Source of the DNA: CBDANO01 sp965197665 | Lineage (GTDB): Bacteria > Chloroflexota > Dehalococcoidia > Lucifugimonadales > UBA3495 | Reading direction: 5' to 3' | Length of the DNA stretch: 64,000 nt | Assembly (NCBI GenBank): GCA_965197665.1 | Contig: CBDANO010000004.1 | Location: 1 to 64,000, forward strand | Part shown: positions 46,305 through 55,199 of the stretch, piece after piece | Layout: each line of letters begins with the position of its first letter | How positions within the stretch are numbered: the stretch's first letter is position 1 | Program-made: the position numbers and the translations under genes | Notes under the pieces: model-generated | Told to the model about the DNA's origin: nothing | What the model saw: only the letters and a program-made list of their open reading frames with translations | Databases searched by the model: none

Positions 46305-47552
46305 TCAGCCCCCGCCTGAGGGCGCGTCGCTTACGCAGAAGCCACGATAGGTGTCGGTAGCAACGTTGGAGCCCAACTGGTCTCGCAGGCTGCTTGGTAT
46401 GCACCCGCTCAAGTCGTTCTGGCGGAGGTACAGATGTGTCAGGTTGGAGAGGCTGCCCAACCACGCCGGTATCTCCCCGGTCAAGGCGTTCTCGGTGAGC
46501 CACAGCTGTGTCAGGTTGGCGAGGCTGCCAAGCTCCGCCGGTATCTCCCCGCTCAAGTCGTTGTAGGAGAGTTCCAGAACTGTCAGGTTGGAGAGGCTGC
46601 CGAACTCCGGCGGTATCTCCCCGGTCAACCAGTTCACGCTGAGGTTCAGATATTCCAGGTTGGCGAGGCTGCCCAGCTCCGCCGGAATCTCCCCGCTCAA
46701 GTGGGTGCCGCCGAGGTTCAAATATATCAGGTTGGCGAGGCTTCCCAGCTCCGCCGGTATCTCCCCGAAGTCGTTGCCGCCGACGTTAAAGTTGCCGCTG
46801 AGGTCCAGTATCTCCAAGTTGGAGAGGCTGCCCAGCTCTGCCGGTATCTCCCCGCTCAACTCGTTCTTGTTGAGGTACAGCTCTGTCAGGTTGGAGAGGC
46901 TGCCCAGCTCTGCCGGTATCTCCCCGCTCAACTCGTTGTTGCCGAGGTACAGCTCTGTCAGGTTGGAGAGGCTGCCCAGCTCCGCCGGTATCTCCCCGCT
47001 CAACCCGTTCTTGTTGAGGTACAGCTCTGTCAGGTTGGAGAGGCTGCCCAGCTCCGCCGGTATCTCCCCGGCTAAGCCGTTCTGGTTGAGGTCCAGTATC
47101 TCCAGCCTGGAGAGACTGCCCAGCTCCGCAGGTATCTCCTGGAGCAAGCGGTAGCCGCTGAGGCTCAGCCCTATAACGCGCCCATCGTCGTCAGTGGTGA
47201 CGCCCCCCCATTCGCCGAGGGGTGCGTCGCTCAGCCATTTGGCATTGTCTCCGCCGTAGATCTCAGACGAAAGCCATTGCCAACCTGCCGTTGCGTTGTG
47301 GAGGGCAACCAGCGCCTCCCGGTCTGCTTCGACGGAGTCGGAGGCCGCGGGCGGCTCTGTCGCAGGCGTATCGGTGGCAGTGGGCGCGTCCCCTGCCCCT
47401 GGCGTGGAAGGCGTCCGTGCGGGGGTGGCCGGCGTCTCCGTTGGGGTGGACGCGGTCCGATCGGGGCCTGTCCCGCCGGACGGCTCATCAGAGCCGCAGG
47501 CCGCGAGCGCCGCCGCAAGGGCCAGCGCAAGGACAACGCTCAACAGGGTCAC
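46305..47552 (-). CDS. Leucine-rich-repeat lipoprotein 2
   Basis: 415 residues from GTG 47552: VTLLSVVLALALAAALAAC lipoprotein signal, a Thr/Pro/Ala linker, an LRR N-cap (ALVALHNATAGWQWLSSEIY) and about eleven plant-type LRRs, e.g. NLTELYLNKNGLSGEIPAEL repeated almost unchanged three to four times. The very similar neighbouring repeats indicate recent internal duplication. The C-terminal cap has two Cys (LSGCIPSSLRD, YRGFCVSD). In-frame sequence upstream hits a stop without a better start. Same orientation as and 167 bases upstream of LRR gene 1. Confidence 0.85.
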   Translation of the reverse strand: MTLLSVVLALALAAALAACGSDEPSGGTGPDRTASTPTETPATPARTPSTPGAGDAPTATDTPATEPPAASDSVEADREALVALHNATAGWQWLSSEIYGGDNAKWLSDAPLGEWGGVTTDDDGRVIGLSLSGYRLLQEIPAELGSLSRLEILDLNQNGLAGEIPAELGSLSNLTELYLNKNGLSGEIPAELGSLSNLTELYLGNNELSGEIPAELGSLSNLTELYLNKNELSGEIPAELGSLSNLEILDLSGNFNVGGNDFGEIPAELGSLANLIYLNLGGTHLSGEIPAELGSLANLEYLNLSVNWLTGEIPPEFGSLSNLTVLELSYNDLSGEIPAELGSLANLTQLWLTENALTGEIPAWLGSLSNLTHLYLRQNDLSGCIPSSLRDQLGSNVATDTYRGFCVSDAPSGGG

Positions 47553-47687
47553 GTATCTTGTCGTGTGTGTACTGGTAATTTTCTTTCCCTCCCGTTCTTA
47601 CCGGCCCCATCAGGCCGGTCTGAACCAACCCGGGATAGGTGTGGCGGCCGGAGCGGTAGCCGGGGCCGTTGGAAGCGTGGTGGCAGG

Positions 47688-47987
47688 CTAGGAAGGCACG
47701 TTACTGCAGGCTTCGTCGCGGCTCGCCTTCAGGTCTTCGATCGGAGCGACGGAACTCACATAGATGAACTGCGCCTTGGCCTCATCCATATTGTTGGCGG
47801 TGGGGAACGTCATGAGCATGCTTGCCTCGAAGACTTCAGTGTTCCCCTGAGTCCAGCAGTCCCAGGTCTGATTGAGGATGTCCTCCTTGCTCTCGCCGCC
47901 TCCGCAGGCGGCCAGGAGTAGGATGGACGCCAAGATACACATAAGTGGAATGGCGATAAACAGAAAGGGTTGGGAGTGGATTCTCAA
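47688..47987 (-). CDS. Small lipoprotein of unknown function
   Basis: 99 residues from TTG 47987 with AGGAACG upstream. Signal peptide IAIPLMCILASILLLAAC and GGGESKED form a clear lipobox. The mature part (NQTWDCWTQGNTEVFEASML, LKASRDEACSNVPS) has two further Cys that may form a disulphide. No known domain. Confidence 0.6.
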   Translation of the reverse strand: MRIHSQPFLFIAIPLMCILASILLLAACGGGESKEDILNQTWDCWTQGNTEVFEASMLMTFPTANNMDEAKAQFIYVSSVAPIEDLKASRDEACSNVPS

Positions 47988-48432
47988 CGTTCGTTCCTAG
48001 TAGTAGTTGGCCTGCCGCCGGAAGGTCCTGCCACGGGCTTCGGCCTGCGCCCATCGATGTCACGGAAGGATGTGGAGGGAGCCGGAAGCGGCTGTGGGGC
48101 TAGGCCAGAAGGACAATCAGGGGGCGGCGTTTGCACTAGACCGCCGTGGACGGCGGCCCCAAGCGCCGCCGGTGCGGTCGCCGTCTCTATTCCATCTACT
48201 GGCTTGTCGAACGCCAAGCGGACATCTCCAAACTTCATTAGCCAAAGAACCTGATTCATTATACACCCCGTGCCATATGAGGTGTATGATAATCAACCCC
48301 TTTGTGTATATGAATTCTGGTACAACGTTGCTCCCGGACGGTAAAATGGCGCGCGGACGGCCCGGCGAGGTCAAATCCGGCCATGAATCAGCCGGCCCTA
48401 TGGCTGCTTACAGTGCCAGATTGAAGGTAATG
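47988..48432. other. 445-bp stretch with no supported gene
   Basis: Open frames cross it, one continuing into the IS1182 transposase, but codons before 48556 do not resemble a transposase. No RNA gene or promoter identified. Confidence 0.4.
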
Positions 48433-48480
48433 GTGAAGGTTCTTGATTTTGTCAAGTCTGGTGGGCCTACACGTACCGAA
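48433..48480 (+). repeat. 5' fragment of the 22521-type MITE
   Basis: GTGAAGGTTCTTGATTTTGT then CAAGTCTGGTGGGCC is the same terminal sequence as 22521 and 44143. It is cut at about 48480 by the left end of the IS1182-family element. Confidence 0.65.
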
Positions 48481-49085
48481 TTGAGCCTGTCTCAGAAGTC
48501 TGTGAGAAAGCTAGGGTGTAGACTGTGGTGCAACACCGTGACAGGAGCGAATCGGATGCCTCTTCGAGATATGGACCGAGAGCAGATGTGGCTGTTGCCG
48601 CCGTCCCTCGACGAGCTGTTGTCCCAGGATCATCCGGCGAGGTTTGTGGCGGAGTTCGTCGACGCCTTGAACAAGGAGGACTGGTCAGAGCTTGGCGTGG
48701 ACATAGAAGGCGATTCGATGGGAGCGCCGGCTTACCATCCCCGTGCGTTATTGAGCGTATGGCTGTACGGATTCATGACGGGGGTGCGCTCCTGTCGGAA
48801 GCTGGAGGTGGCCTGCAGGGACCAGATACCGTACCTGTGGCTGACCGGGTGGCAGCACCCCGACCACAACACCCTATGGAGGTTCTACAAAGAGCACCGG
48901 CAGTCCATGAGGAGGCTGTTCGAGCGGACGGTGCAGACTGCGGTGGTCATGGAGTTGGTGGATCTGGCGGTCCAGGCGGTAGATGGCACGAAGGTGGCCT
49001 CCAACGCCTCCGTGAACAGCAGCTACGATCAGGAGGGACTACGAAGGCTGTTGGACCGGTTGGAGAATGCGATAGCTGACCTTGA
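48481..49085 (+). mobile_element. IS1182-family element copy 2, left part
   Basis: Left end TTGAGCCTGTCTCAGAAGTC at 48481 matches, inverted, the right end at 53757-53773 (CTTCTGAGACAGCCTC). The element is interrupted at 49086 by another IS end (TGTAAAAGGCGGGGGTAAAG). The right part lies at 52250-53773. Confidence 0.75.
48556..49085 (+). pseudogene. IS1182-family transposase, N-terminal fragment
   Basis: From ATG 48556 (AGGAGCG upstream): MPLRDMDREQMWLLPPSLDE, then the DUF772 segment (AYHPRALLSVWLYGFMTGVR) and the first catalytic Asp in AVQAVDGTKVASNASVN. It stops matching at LLDRLENAIADL where another IS end begins. From the Leu-Asp-Glu-Leu-Leu segment on it is nearly identical at DNA level to 52252-52735. 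Confidence 0.85.
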
Positions 49086-49700
49086 TGTAAAAGGCGGGGG
49101 TAAAGTGGACCACGTGGGCGAAATGACAGCTGACTTAAGGCTGTCGAAGTCCAGGATAAATGTCCTTTACTCAGTCCGCGATGGTAACAGATGCTGGCGC
49201 CGGAGGAGTTGCTGGGGTTCGCCGCGTCGGCGGACTCTCGGCGTCGATGTATCTCCTTACCGTCTCTCTGTGGATTCCCAACTCCCTCGCCATCCGTCCA
49301 ATGGACATCCCCCGAAGCTTGGCCTGCCGCACAGCCTTCCATTTCTCTTGCTGGAGAAACGTCGGCTTCCGCGGCGATGCGATGACCCGTAGCCAGGCTA
49401 CGTCCGGATCGTCGATTGCCGCAGCGTAAGCATCTACTTCTTGATCCGGCCTTGCGCCCGGCAGTGCGAGAGCTGCAACAGAAGGTTTTGACGCGAGTTC
49501 GGGACCGGAGGGCGGGATGGTGACAACTGGAGAAGTCTCGTTGCGGCTTCGGGGAGATGCCGGACTGGGCGGCGCTTCCTGGGAAGCAATGATGCGTCCC
49601 TCATGCTGTAGCGACAGCCAGCCGTCCAGCCCCTCCAGCACCACCACAGCTGCTCCGGCGTAGTTGCGGCGTTGCTGAGAGTGGGCAGCAGTCTCAGCAC
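49086..49700 (-). mobile_element. Fragment of an IS: end plus transposase C-terminal remnant
   Basis: The end TGTAAAAGGCGGGGGTAAAG (49086) is the same type as at 11675. The minus-strand frame ending at 49171 reads AVVVLEGLDGWLSLQHEGRI, a beta segment seen at the C-terminus of rve transposases, then an HTH (QAKLRGMSIGRMARELGIHR ETVRRYIDAES) and a Pro-rich tail. The 5' part is missing; the fragment abuts the hemolysin III gene. Confidence 0.5.
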
Positions 49701-49706
49701 CTAAGA

Positions 49707-50342
49707 CTATACAACGTAGACAGCCACCACCGAAGAGAAAAGTGCGGTGGCCACAACTTGGAGGGTGTGAAAGACCTCGTGGTAGCCGAAGATCCGCGGG
49801 AACGGATCGGGACGCCTGGTAGCGTAGGTAGCGCCCCCGATGGAAAAGAGTACCCCTCCTAGGACTACCAGCGCCAGGGCCTCGGCCGGGAGCGCCCCTA
49901 CCAGCTCGGTTATGCCTATGATTCCGAGCCAGCCCAGGATGAGATATATCGCCACCCGGACCCATCTCGGGGCCGGGGGCCCGACCAGGGTTGTTACGAA
50001 GCCGATGAACGCCAGGCCGCCCACTGCCGACAGGATGGGTATCCCCCACGCGTTGCTCATTAGCTGGAGGGCGAAGGGCGTATAGGCCCCGGCAATGAAT
50101 ATGAAGATCACCGAGCGGTCCAGCCTGCTCATGAATCCCCGGAGGCGCCGCCTCGCCAGCAGGTGATAGCTTGCGCTGGTCCAGTAGAGGACCACGAGAC
50201 TGGCTCCGAAGATCGAAGCGCCAACGATCGCCCTGGTAGAGTCTGCCACCAACACCAGCAGAACAAGTGCGCCGGGGGCGACCAACGCGCTGACCAGATG
50301 CAAATAGCCTCTGAGAATAGGACGGTCGCCGTCTGCCCTCAT
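49707..50342 (-). CDS. Hemolysin III / progestin-adipoQ receptor (PAQR) family membrane protein
   Basis: 211 residues with seven predicted membrane segments. Diagnostic motifs: SASYHLLARRRLRGFMSRLD (first metal His), RSVIFIFIAGAYTPFALQL and IFGYHEVFHTLQVVATALF (C-terminal His residues), as in the HlyIII/PAQR family of zinc-containing membrane hydrolase-like proteins. Bacterial function is poorly known. Start ATG 50342. It is an intact host gene between IS fragments. Confidence 0.9.
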   Translation of the reverse strand: MRADGDRPILRGYLHLVSALVAPGALVLLVLVADSTRAIVGASIFGASLVVLYWTSASYHLLARRRLRGFMSRLDRSVIFIFIAGAYTPFALQLMSNAWGIPILSAVGGLAFIGFVTTLVGPPAPRWVRVAIYLILGWLGIIGITELVGALPAEALALVVLGGVLFSIGGATYATRRPDPFPRIFGYHEVFHTLQVVATALFSSVVAVYVV

Positions 50343-50590
50343 ATCGGGACCTATTTTACATCAGGCTTGGATTGAGTAGGGACACCGGCGTGTCGGCACC
50401 CAACAATAGTGGGTCATGTCAAGGGGGGAGGGGCTTTTATGCAGGGCTATCGCATGGAAAGGTTGGCGAATTAAGTTAGCATGGTGACCAGGAATGCGTT
50501 GTCCCATCCAGCCCGTTTGAGCTTGCCCCGCATTGACTCTTTGGAGGGTTCCAGCCGGGCTTGATCAACGACAATTAGAACTGCCTGCGT
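50343..50590. other. 248-bp spacer with no gene seen
   Basis: Between hemolysin III and the right end of the rve-type IS. No recognised element. Confidence 0.4.
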
Positions 50591-52247
50591 GTTGCCTCAC
50601 TGAGAAATGTTACCGAAACTTTAGCACTTGGAGTCCGCTCCAACCAGCGCTAATTCCGGTATTTCATGAAACTCCGGCCTGGGTTCACCGGCCGCAGCGT
50701 AGACCAGCTTTTTTGCCATGATGCCGCGCCATTGCTGCACTCTGCGCTGCAGTGTGCGTAGTTGGGCGTCGGTGAAGCGGTCGGGGTAGTTGGACTGGAG
50801 TTGTTCCAGCAACGCCTTGGCGGTAGCGTCCGGGTCTTCCTGCAACCAGAGCAGCACGTCGCACCATACTCCATCAAAGGGATCCTCTCGAGTTCGCCAA
50901 TGGCGTGGAGCGCGTACCCTCGCCGTATGAGTAGGGCGCGCCTCACCCTGACGCCACAGACTGGGTAGCCCGGCGAGGAACCGGTCCAGGCTCTCCCCGT
51001 GGGGAGTCTCACCGAAGTCCGGAGAGGTGACAGCCACCAGCGCCGCCTGAGCTTCCCTGATGGTGTGCAGCAATGCCACTGGGTCCAGTCCGGCCCGGAA
51101 TTCGCTCAGCTTTGCCATCAACTTGGCACTGACTGTGTCGTGCTGCATCAGCCGGTCGCAGGGCGTGGCCGGCGGGCTGTAGCGCTTGACCACGCTGGCG
51201 CCGTCCCGGGTCTTTTCCACCAGCTTGAACGAGGGCTGGAAGTAGTTCACATACAGGCGCACCGCACCGTACAGATGGGCCATAGTTTGGCCAGCCACCG
51301 GGCCGGAGTAGCGGTCATAGCCGACGAAGCGGCGCACGACGGCTCCGTTCTTCTGCTCAATCCAGGCCTGGTCGTTCTTGCGGTACGCTCGGGAGCGGGT
51401 GAACTCGATCCCCCGTTCGTTGCACCAACCTATCAGCGTCTCGTTGATGAAGGCGCTGTCGTTGTCCGAATCGATCCCGAGAACCGGGAAAGGCAACTGC
51501 CGGGCAATGGCCTCCAGGCCCTCGATCACCAGGGACTGCTCGCGGGCCAGCAGCGGAACGGCTTCGGTCCAACCGGTGCAGACGTCGGTTGCCACCAGGC
51601 TGTGGATGAAGGACCCCGATAGCGGCCCGCCACAGTGCGCCACGAAGTCAATCTCCAGGAACCCCGGCGGTGGCTTATTCCAATCTGCGAAGGTACGCAC
51701 CGGCACCTGGCCTCCCATCGACGGTCTCTTCCGGCGTTTACGGCGGCTGCCCGCAGTGGCCCTGATGGGTTTGAGCAGACGGTCCAAGGTGGACGCGCTG
51801 GCGGCGAGGAGACGTTCCCTCACGGCAGGATCGAGACCTCAGATGCCCATACCGCTCCATGGAGTCCACCAGGTTGGGCAGCGCCGCCTTCAGCCGTTTG
51901 CCGCAGATCCGGTCGGCAGCCTCCCAGACCACGATCACCGCCTCGCGGACGGCCTCGTCGTAGATGCGTCGGCCCTTCACTACCGGTGATTTCCCTGCGT
52001 CGTAGCCGGTTTGCGCCAGCAACCTGATGCCATACTTGCGGTGGTGGCCGGTCACTGCCATGAACTCGTCGAGAATACGGCCTTTCTCTTTCTTGGACGA
52101 CTCTTGGTAACGGTCCCGGATCGTCGCCAGCAATTCCTGCTTCGCCATCCTGCTGATGCCTCCTCCCACGCGGTAGCCTCCCTGATTTTCGGTAACATGT
52201 TACTTGAGGCAACCACTTGTTGTGGGTAACGCTTTTATTGAGGCAAC
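50591..52247 (-). mobile_element. rve-type (ISNCY/IS481-like) insertion sequence, complete ends
   Basis: Ends GTTGCCTCACTGAGAAATGT TACC (50591-50614) and, on the other strand from 52247, GTTGCCTCAATAAAAGCG TTACCC are inverted. A second inner GTTGCCTCAAGTAACATG TTACCG follows at the 5' side. The same 5' end is at 14711-14763. The right flank joins directly to IS1182 copy 2, whose missing upstream part is not on the left flank, so rearrangement followed insertion. Confidence 0.8.
50621..52169 (-). pseudogene. rve-type transposase with one frameshift
   Basis: The N-terminal frame (52169 to about 51840) starts MGGGISRMAKQELLATIRDR; the C-terminal frame (about 51838 to 50621) carries FLEIDFVAHCGG (Asp), LGIDSDNDSAFINETLIGWC (Asp) and QAWIEQKNGAVVRRFVGYDR (Glu) plus a long C-terminal region. 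Against the 14-kb copy, one C is missing near 51839 (GACCTCAGATG here, GACCCAGATG there). Repair would give about 510 residues. Confidence 0.85.
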
Positions 52248-52249
52248 GC

Positions 52250-53673
52250 GCCTCGACGAGCTGTTGTCGCAGGGTCATCCGGCGAGGTTTGTGGCGGAGT
52301 TCGTCGACGCCTTGAACAAGGAGGACTGGTCAGAGCTTGGCGTGGACATAGAAGGCGATTCGATGGGAGCGCCGGCTTACCATCCCCGTGCGTTATTGAG
52401 CGTATGGCTGTACGGGTTCATGACGGGGGTGCGCTCCTGTCGGAAGCTGGAGGTGGCCTGCAGGGACCAGATACCGTACCTGTGGCTGACCGGGTGGCAG
52501 CACCCCGACCACAACACCCTATGGAGGTTCTACAAAGGGCATCGGCAGTCCATGAGGAGGCTGTTCGAGCGGACGGTGCAGACTGCGGTGGTCATGGAGT
52601 TGGTGGATCTGGCGGTCCAGGCGGTAGATGGCACGAAGGTGGCCTCCAACGCCTCCGTGAACAGCAGCTACGATCAGGAGGGACTACGAAGGCTGTTGGA
52701 CCGGTTGGAGAATGCGATAGCTGACCTTGAGGCACAGAACGAGTCGGGAGAAGAGGCTGCCATTGCCAGCCAGCCTGAGGAATTGGCCGACAAGGAGGTT
52801 CTGAGAGAGCAGGTGCGGCAGGCGATGGCCGACCTCGCCAGTCAGAAACGCCATAGTCGCATCAACCTGACCGATCCAGAGGCCCGGGTGATGAAGGGTA
52901 GGCATGGTGGAATCGTGGCTGGATACAATGCCCAGGCGATGGTCTCGGCTACGAAGACGGAAGAGGGTACATCCGGCATGTTGGTCACTGCAGTGGACGT
53001 GGTAGATGAGGCCAATGACAACGCCCTGTTGACGCCGATGATGGAGCAGGCCGAAGACACTACGGGGACGAAGTCGCAGATGACCTTGGCCGACGCCGGA
53101 TACTTCGCCGCCAGCCACCTGGCGGAGTGCGACCGACGCGGTCAGCAAGTGGTGGTCTCAGAGGCACGCCAACGGTTCCTCAAAGACCCATATCACAAGG
53201 ACAGGTTCACCTATGACGAGCACAGCTACAGCTTCAAGTGTCCCCAGGGGCAGACGCTCACGTTCGTCCGCATACAACATGTGAACGGAGTCCCTTTGCG
53301 ACTGTACCGGGCTGCAGGTGCTATCTGTCAGGCATGCCCAGCCCTCAGAGCCTGTACCAAAGCCAAGGAGATCGGGCGAAGCCTCGCCATAGGGCCGCAC
53401 GATGAAGTGCTACGTCGCCATCGCGCCTGGATGTCCACCGCGGCTGCCAAAGAAGCTCAGAGGTTGAGAAAGCAGCTGGTCGAGCCAGTGTTCGGAATCA
53501 TCAAGGAGCAACAGGGCGCACGGAGATTCCTGTTGCGGGGCCTCTCCAACGTGACGGCCGAGTGGACCCTCTTGGTAACAGCCTTCAACTTGCGCACACT
53601 TTGGAGGGTGTGGAGCGGCTCACCCTCGTACAGCCATCCATTTCACGGTCCGAAGCCCTGTCCCGTATCGTGA
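52250..53673 (+). pseudogene. IS1182-family transposase, lacking N-terminus (copy 2, right part)
   Basis: From LDELLSQGHPARFVAEFVDA to a normal C-terminus. Catalytic residues: AVDGTKVASNASVN, MTLADAGYFAASHL and LVEPVFGIIKEQQGARRFLL. Cys motif ICQACPALRACTKAKEIGR. The first about 18 residues and the left IS end are absent; DNA 5' of 52250 is another IS. An in-frame start within that IS (52204) would give a chimeric protein. The right IS end is at 53757-53773. Confidence 0.88.
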
Positions 53674-53756
53674 ACCGTGGCGATGGCAGCGATCAGGCTC
53701 CACCTGTCATCTTACATCAGATCTCTGTGTCAGAGCGAACCCGCCTGCAAGTGTCC

Positions 53757-53773
53757 TTCTGAGACAGCCTCAG
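53757..53773 (+). repeat. Right terminal repeat of IS1182 copy 2
   Basis: CTTCTGAGACAGCCTCA is the inverse of the left end at 48483 and of the MITE ends at 29965/30143. Confidence 0.75.
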
Positions 53774-53878
53774 TACGGTACGCTTAGGCCCGCCAGTATA
53801 GCTTACAAGAAATCGGAAGATGGTCAACAAACCAAAGCCAGAGAGGAAGAGTTCGGTCATTCGAGCACTGGTTAGTAT

Positions 53879-53906
53879 TTAAGACACGGCAAAATAACGC
53901 TATCAT
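53879..53906 (+). promoter_or_regulatory. livJ: Candidate promoter of the liv operon
   Basis: TTAAGA (53879-53884) and TATCAT (53901-53906) are separated by 16 bases, 48 bases before the livJ start. A strong GAAGGAGGT lies before the GTG. The match is moderate. Confidence 0.35.
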
Positions 53907-53953
53907 ACTCGGAAAGCGATGTAAGAAGCTTTCTGCGTAGAAGGAGGTGTACT

Positions 53954-55132
53954 GTGCGGCTGTTATCTTTGACGCCGATTGTCTTGCTGGGTCTGCTGGC
54001 TATTGTTGCGTCGGCGGCCATGGCTTGCGGAGGAGACGGGGACGACGATCCCTTTGTGATAGGAGTAATGGAATCGGTCACAGGGCTAGGCCAGACCTAC
54101 GGAAACGTAGCCGTTCAAGCCAAGCAGATGGCCGTTGACGAGATTAACGCGGCGGGCGGCATCAACGGGCGGATGCTGGAGATCATCGTTGAGGACTCGA
54201 AATGCGCCGCTCAGGACTCGATCACCGCTTACAGAAAGCTGACCGATGTGGACGGGGTCAAGATCATCCTCGGCACATCCTGTAGCGGAGCGATGCTGGG
54301 CGCCGCTCCCCTGGCCGAGGAAGACGGAGTGATTATGTTCTCTGGCCTGGCCACCAACCCGGACATCGCCGACGCTGGGGACTACATCTTCCGGACCGCG
54401 CTGAGCGACCTCAAGTTGGGCATCGATACCGGCAACGTCATGTGGGCGGACGGCGTCCGCAGGTTGGCCACTATCACCGAGGCGACCGATTACGCCGAGG
54501 GTGTCAGGCGGACGACTGTCGAGCAGTTCCAGGAGCGGGGCGGCGAATTGGCCGCGGAGGAACGCTACGCTTCAGATGTCACCGACTTCAGGACCCAACT
54601 AACCAAACTGCTCAATGAGAACCCGGATGCGCTCCACATAGCAGCCCAGTCCGAATCCTCCGGCGGCACGATTGTCAAGCAGGCTCGGGAGTTAGGCTAC
54701 GATGGGCCGATGTACTCCGAAGTAGTCCCTGTCGGGACGACCGCATTGGAGATCGCCGGCGACGCCGCCACCGGCCTCAAGGCCATCCAGACCGACCTCG
54801 ACCCGTCGAATACCAAGGCCCAGGAAGTCCTTGCCAATTTCCGGGAACGCTACGACTACGTCACTCTGGCCTGGTACCTGGGATCGGCCTACGATGACGT
54901 GTACATCGCCGCCGAGTGCCTGAAGGAGACCGACGACGACCAGGACGCAGACGGTTTCAGGGACTGCATGTACGACATCACCTGGAGCGGGACCATAGGG
55001 GACAACTACAGCTTCGACGACCAGGGCGAGGTTGTCGGCCTATCCAACGTCGTTGTCCAGGTACTGCCTCTGGCTGAGAGGAACGAGGAGAACCAGGGTT
55101 ACAAAGTGTTGGGACCCGCGCCGACCCAGTAG
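53954..55132 (+). CDS. livJ: Branched-chain amino acid type ABC transporter substrate-binding lipoprotein
   Basis: 392 residues, extracytoplasmic receptor of the LivJ/Peripla_BP_6 type. Signal peptide LLGLLAIVASAAMAC with lipobox, then DPFVIGVMESVTGLGQTYGN, AVDEINAAGGINGRMLEIIV EDSK and VDGVKIILGTSCSGAMLGA, the usual first-lobe pattern. GTG start at 53954 with GGAGGT 7 bases upstream. First gene of livJHMGF. The ligand may be branched-chain amino acids, amides or urea; sequence alone does not tell. Confidence 0.92.
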   Translation: MRLLSLTPIVLLGLLAIVASAAMACGGDGDDDPFVIGVMESVTGLGQTYGNVAVQAKQMAVDEINAAGGINGRMLEIIVEDSKCAAQDSITAYRKLTDVDGVKIILGTSCSGAMLGAAPLAEEDGVIMFSGLATNPDIADAGDYIFRTALSDLKLGIDTGNVMWADGVRRLATITEATDYAEGVRRTTVEQFQERGGELAAEERYASDVTDFRTQLTKLLNENPDALHIAAQSESSGGTIVKQARELGYDGPMYSEVVPVGTTALEIAGDAATGLKAIQTDLDPSNTKAQEVLANFRERYDYVTLAWYLGSAYDDVYIAAECLKETDDDQDADGFRDCMYDITWSGTIGDNYSFDDQGEVVGLSNVVVQVLPLAERNEENQGYKVLGPAPTQ

Positions 55133-55144
55133 AATCGAGAGATA

Positions 55145-55175
55145 GCCGATGGGCCGGCTCTTCCGGCCCATCGGC
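55145..55175 (+). terminator. 13-bp hairpin between livJ and livH
   Basis: GCCGATGGGCCGG-CTCTT-CCGGCCCATCGGC is a perfect 13-bp stem with a 5-base loop directly after the livJ stop, without a U-run. It probably protects livJ mRNA or partially terminates, giving more binding protein than membrane components. It also argues that livH starts downstream at 55200. Confidence 0.75.
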
Positions 55176-55199
55176 GTATTCCAAAACCTTCCGATTGAA

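Noticed and set aside
46450..47130. Regular ~72-bp repeats resembling a repeat array or CRISPR
   Set aside because: They are the coding repeats of the LRR lipoprotein; units are contiguous without unique spacers.
46434..47154. Plus-strand ORFs over the LRR genes (repeats of QVGEAAQLRRYLP)
   Set aside because: They are mirror frames of the LRR repeats on the opposite strand, without signal peptide or known domain.
49171..50049. Single 292-aa minus-strand gene
   Set aside because: The half above 49707 is out of frame with the clear hemolysin III gene on the same strand; only the part below about 49700 looks real, as a transposase remnant.
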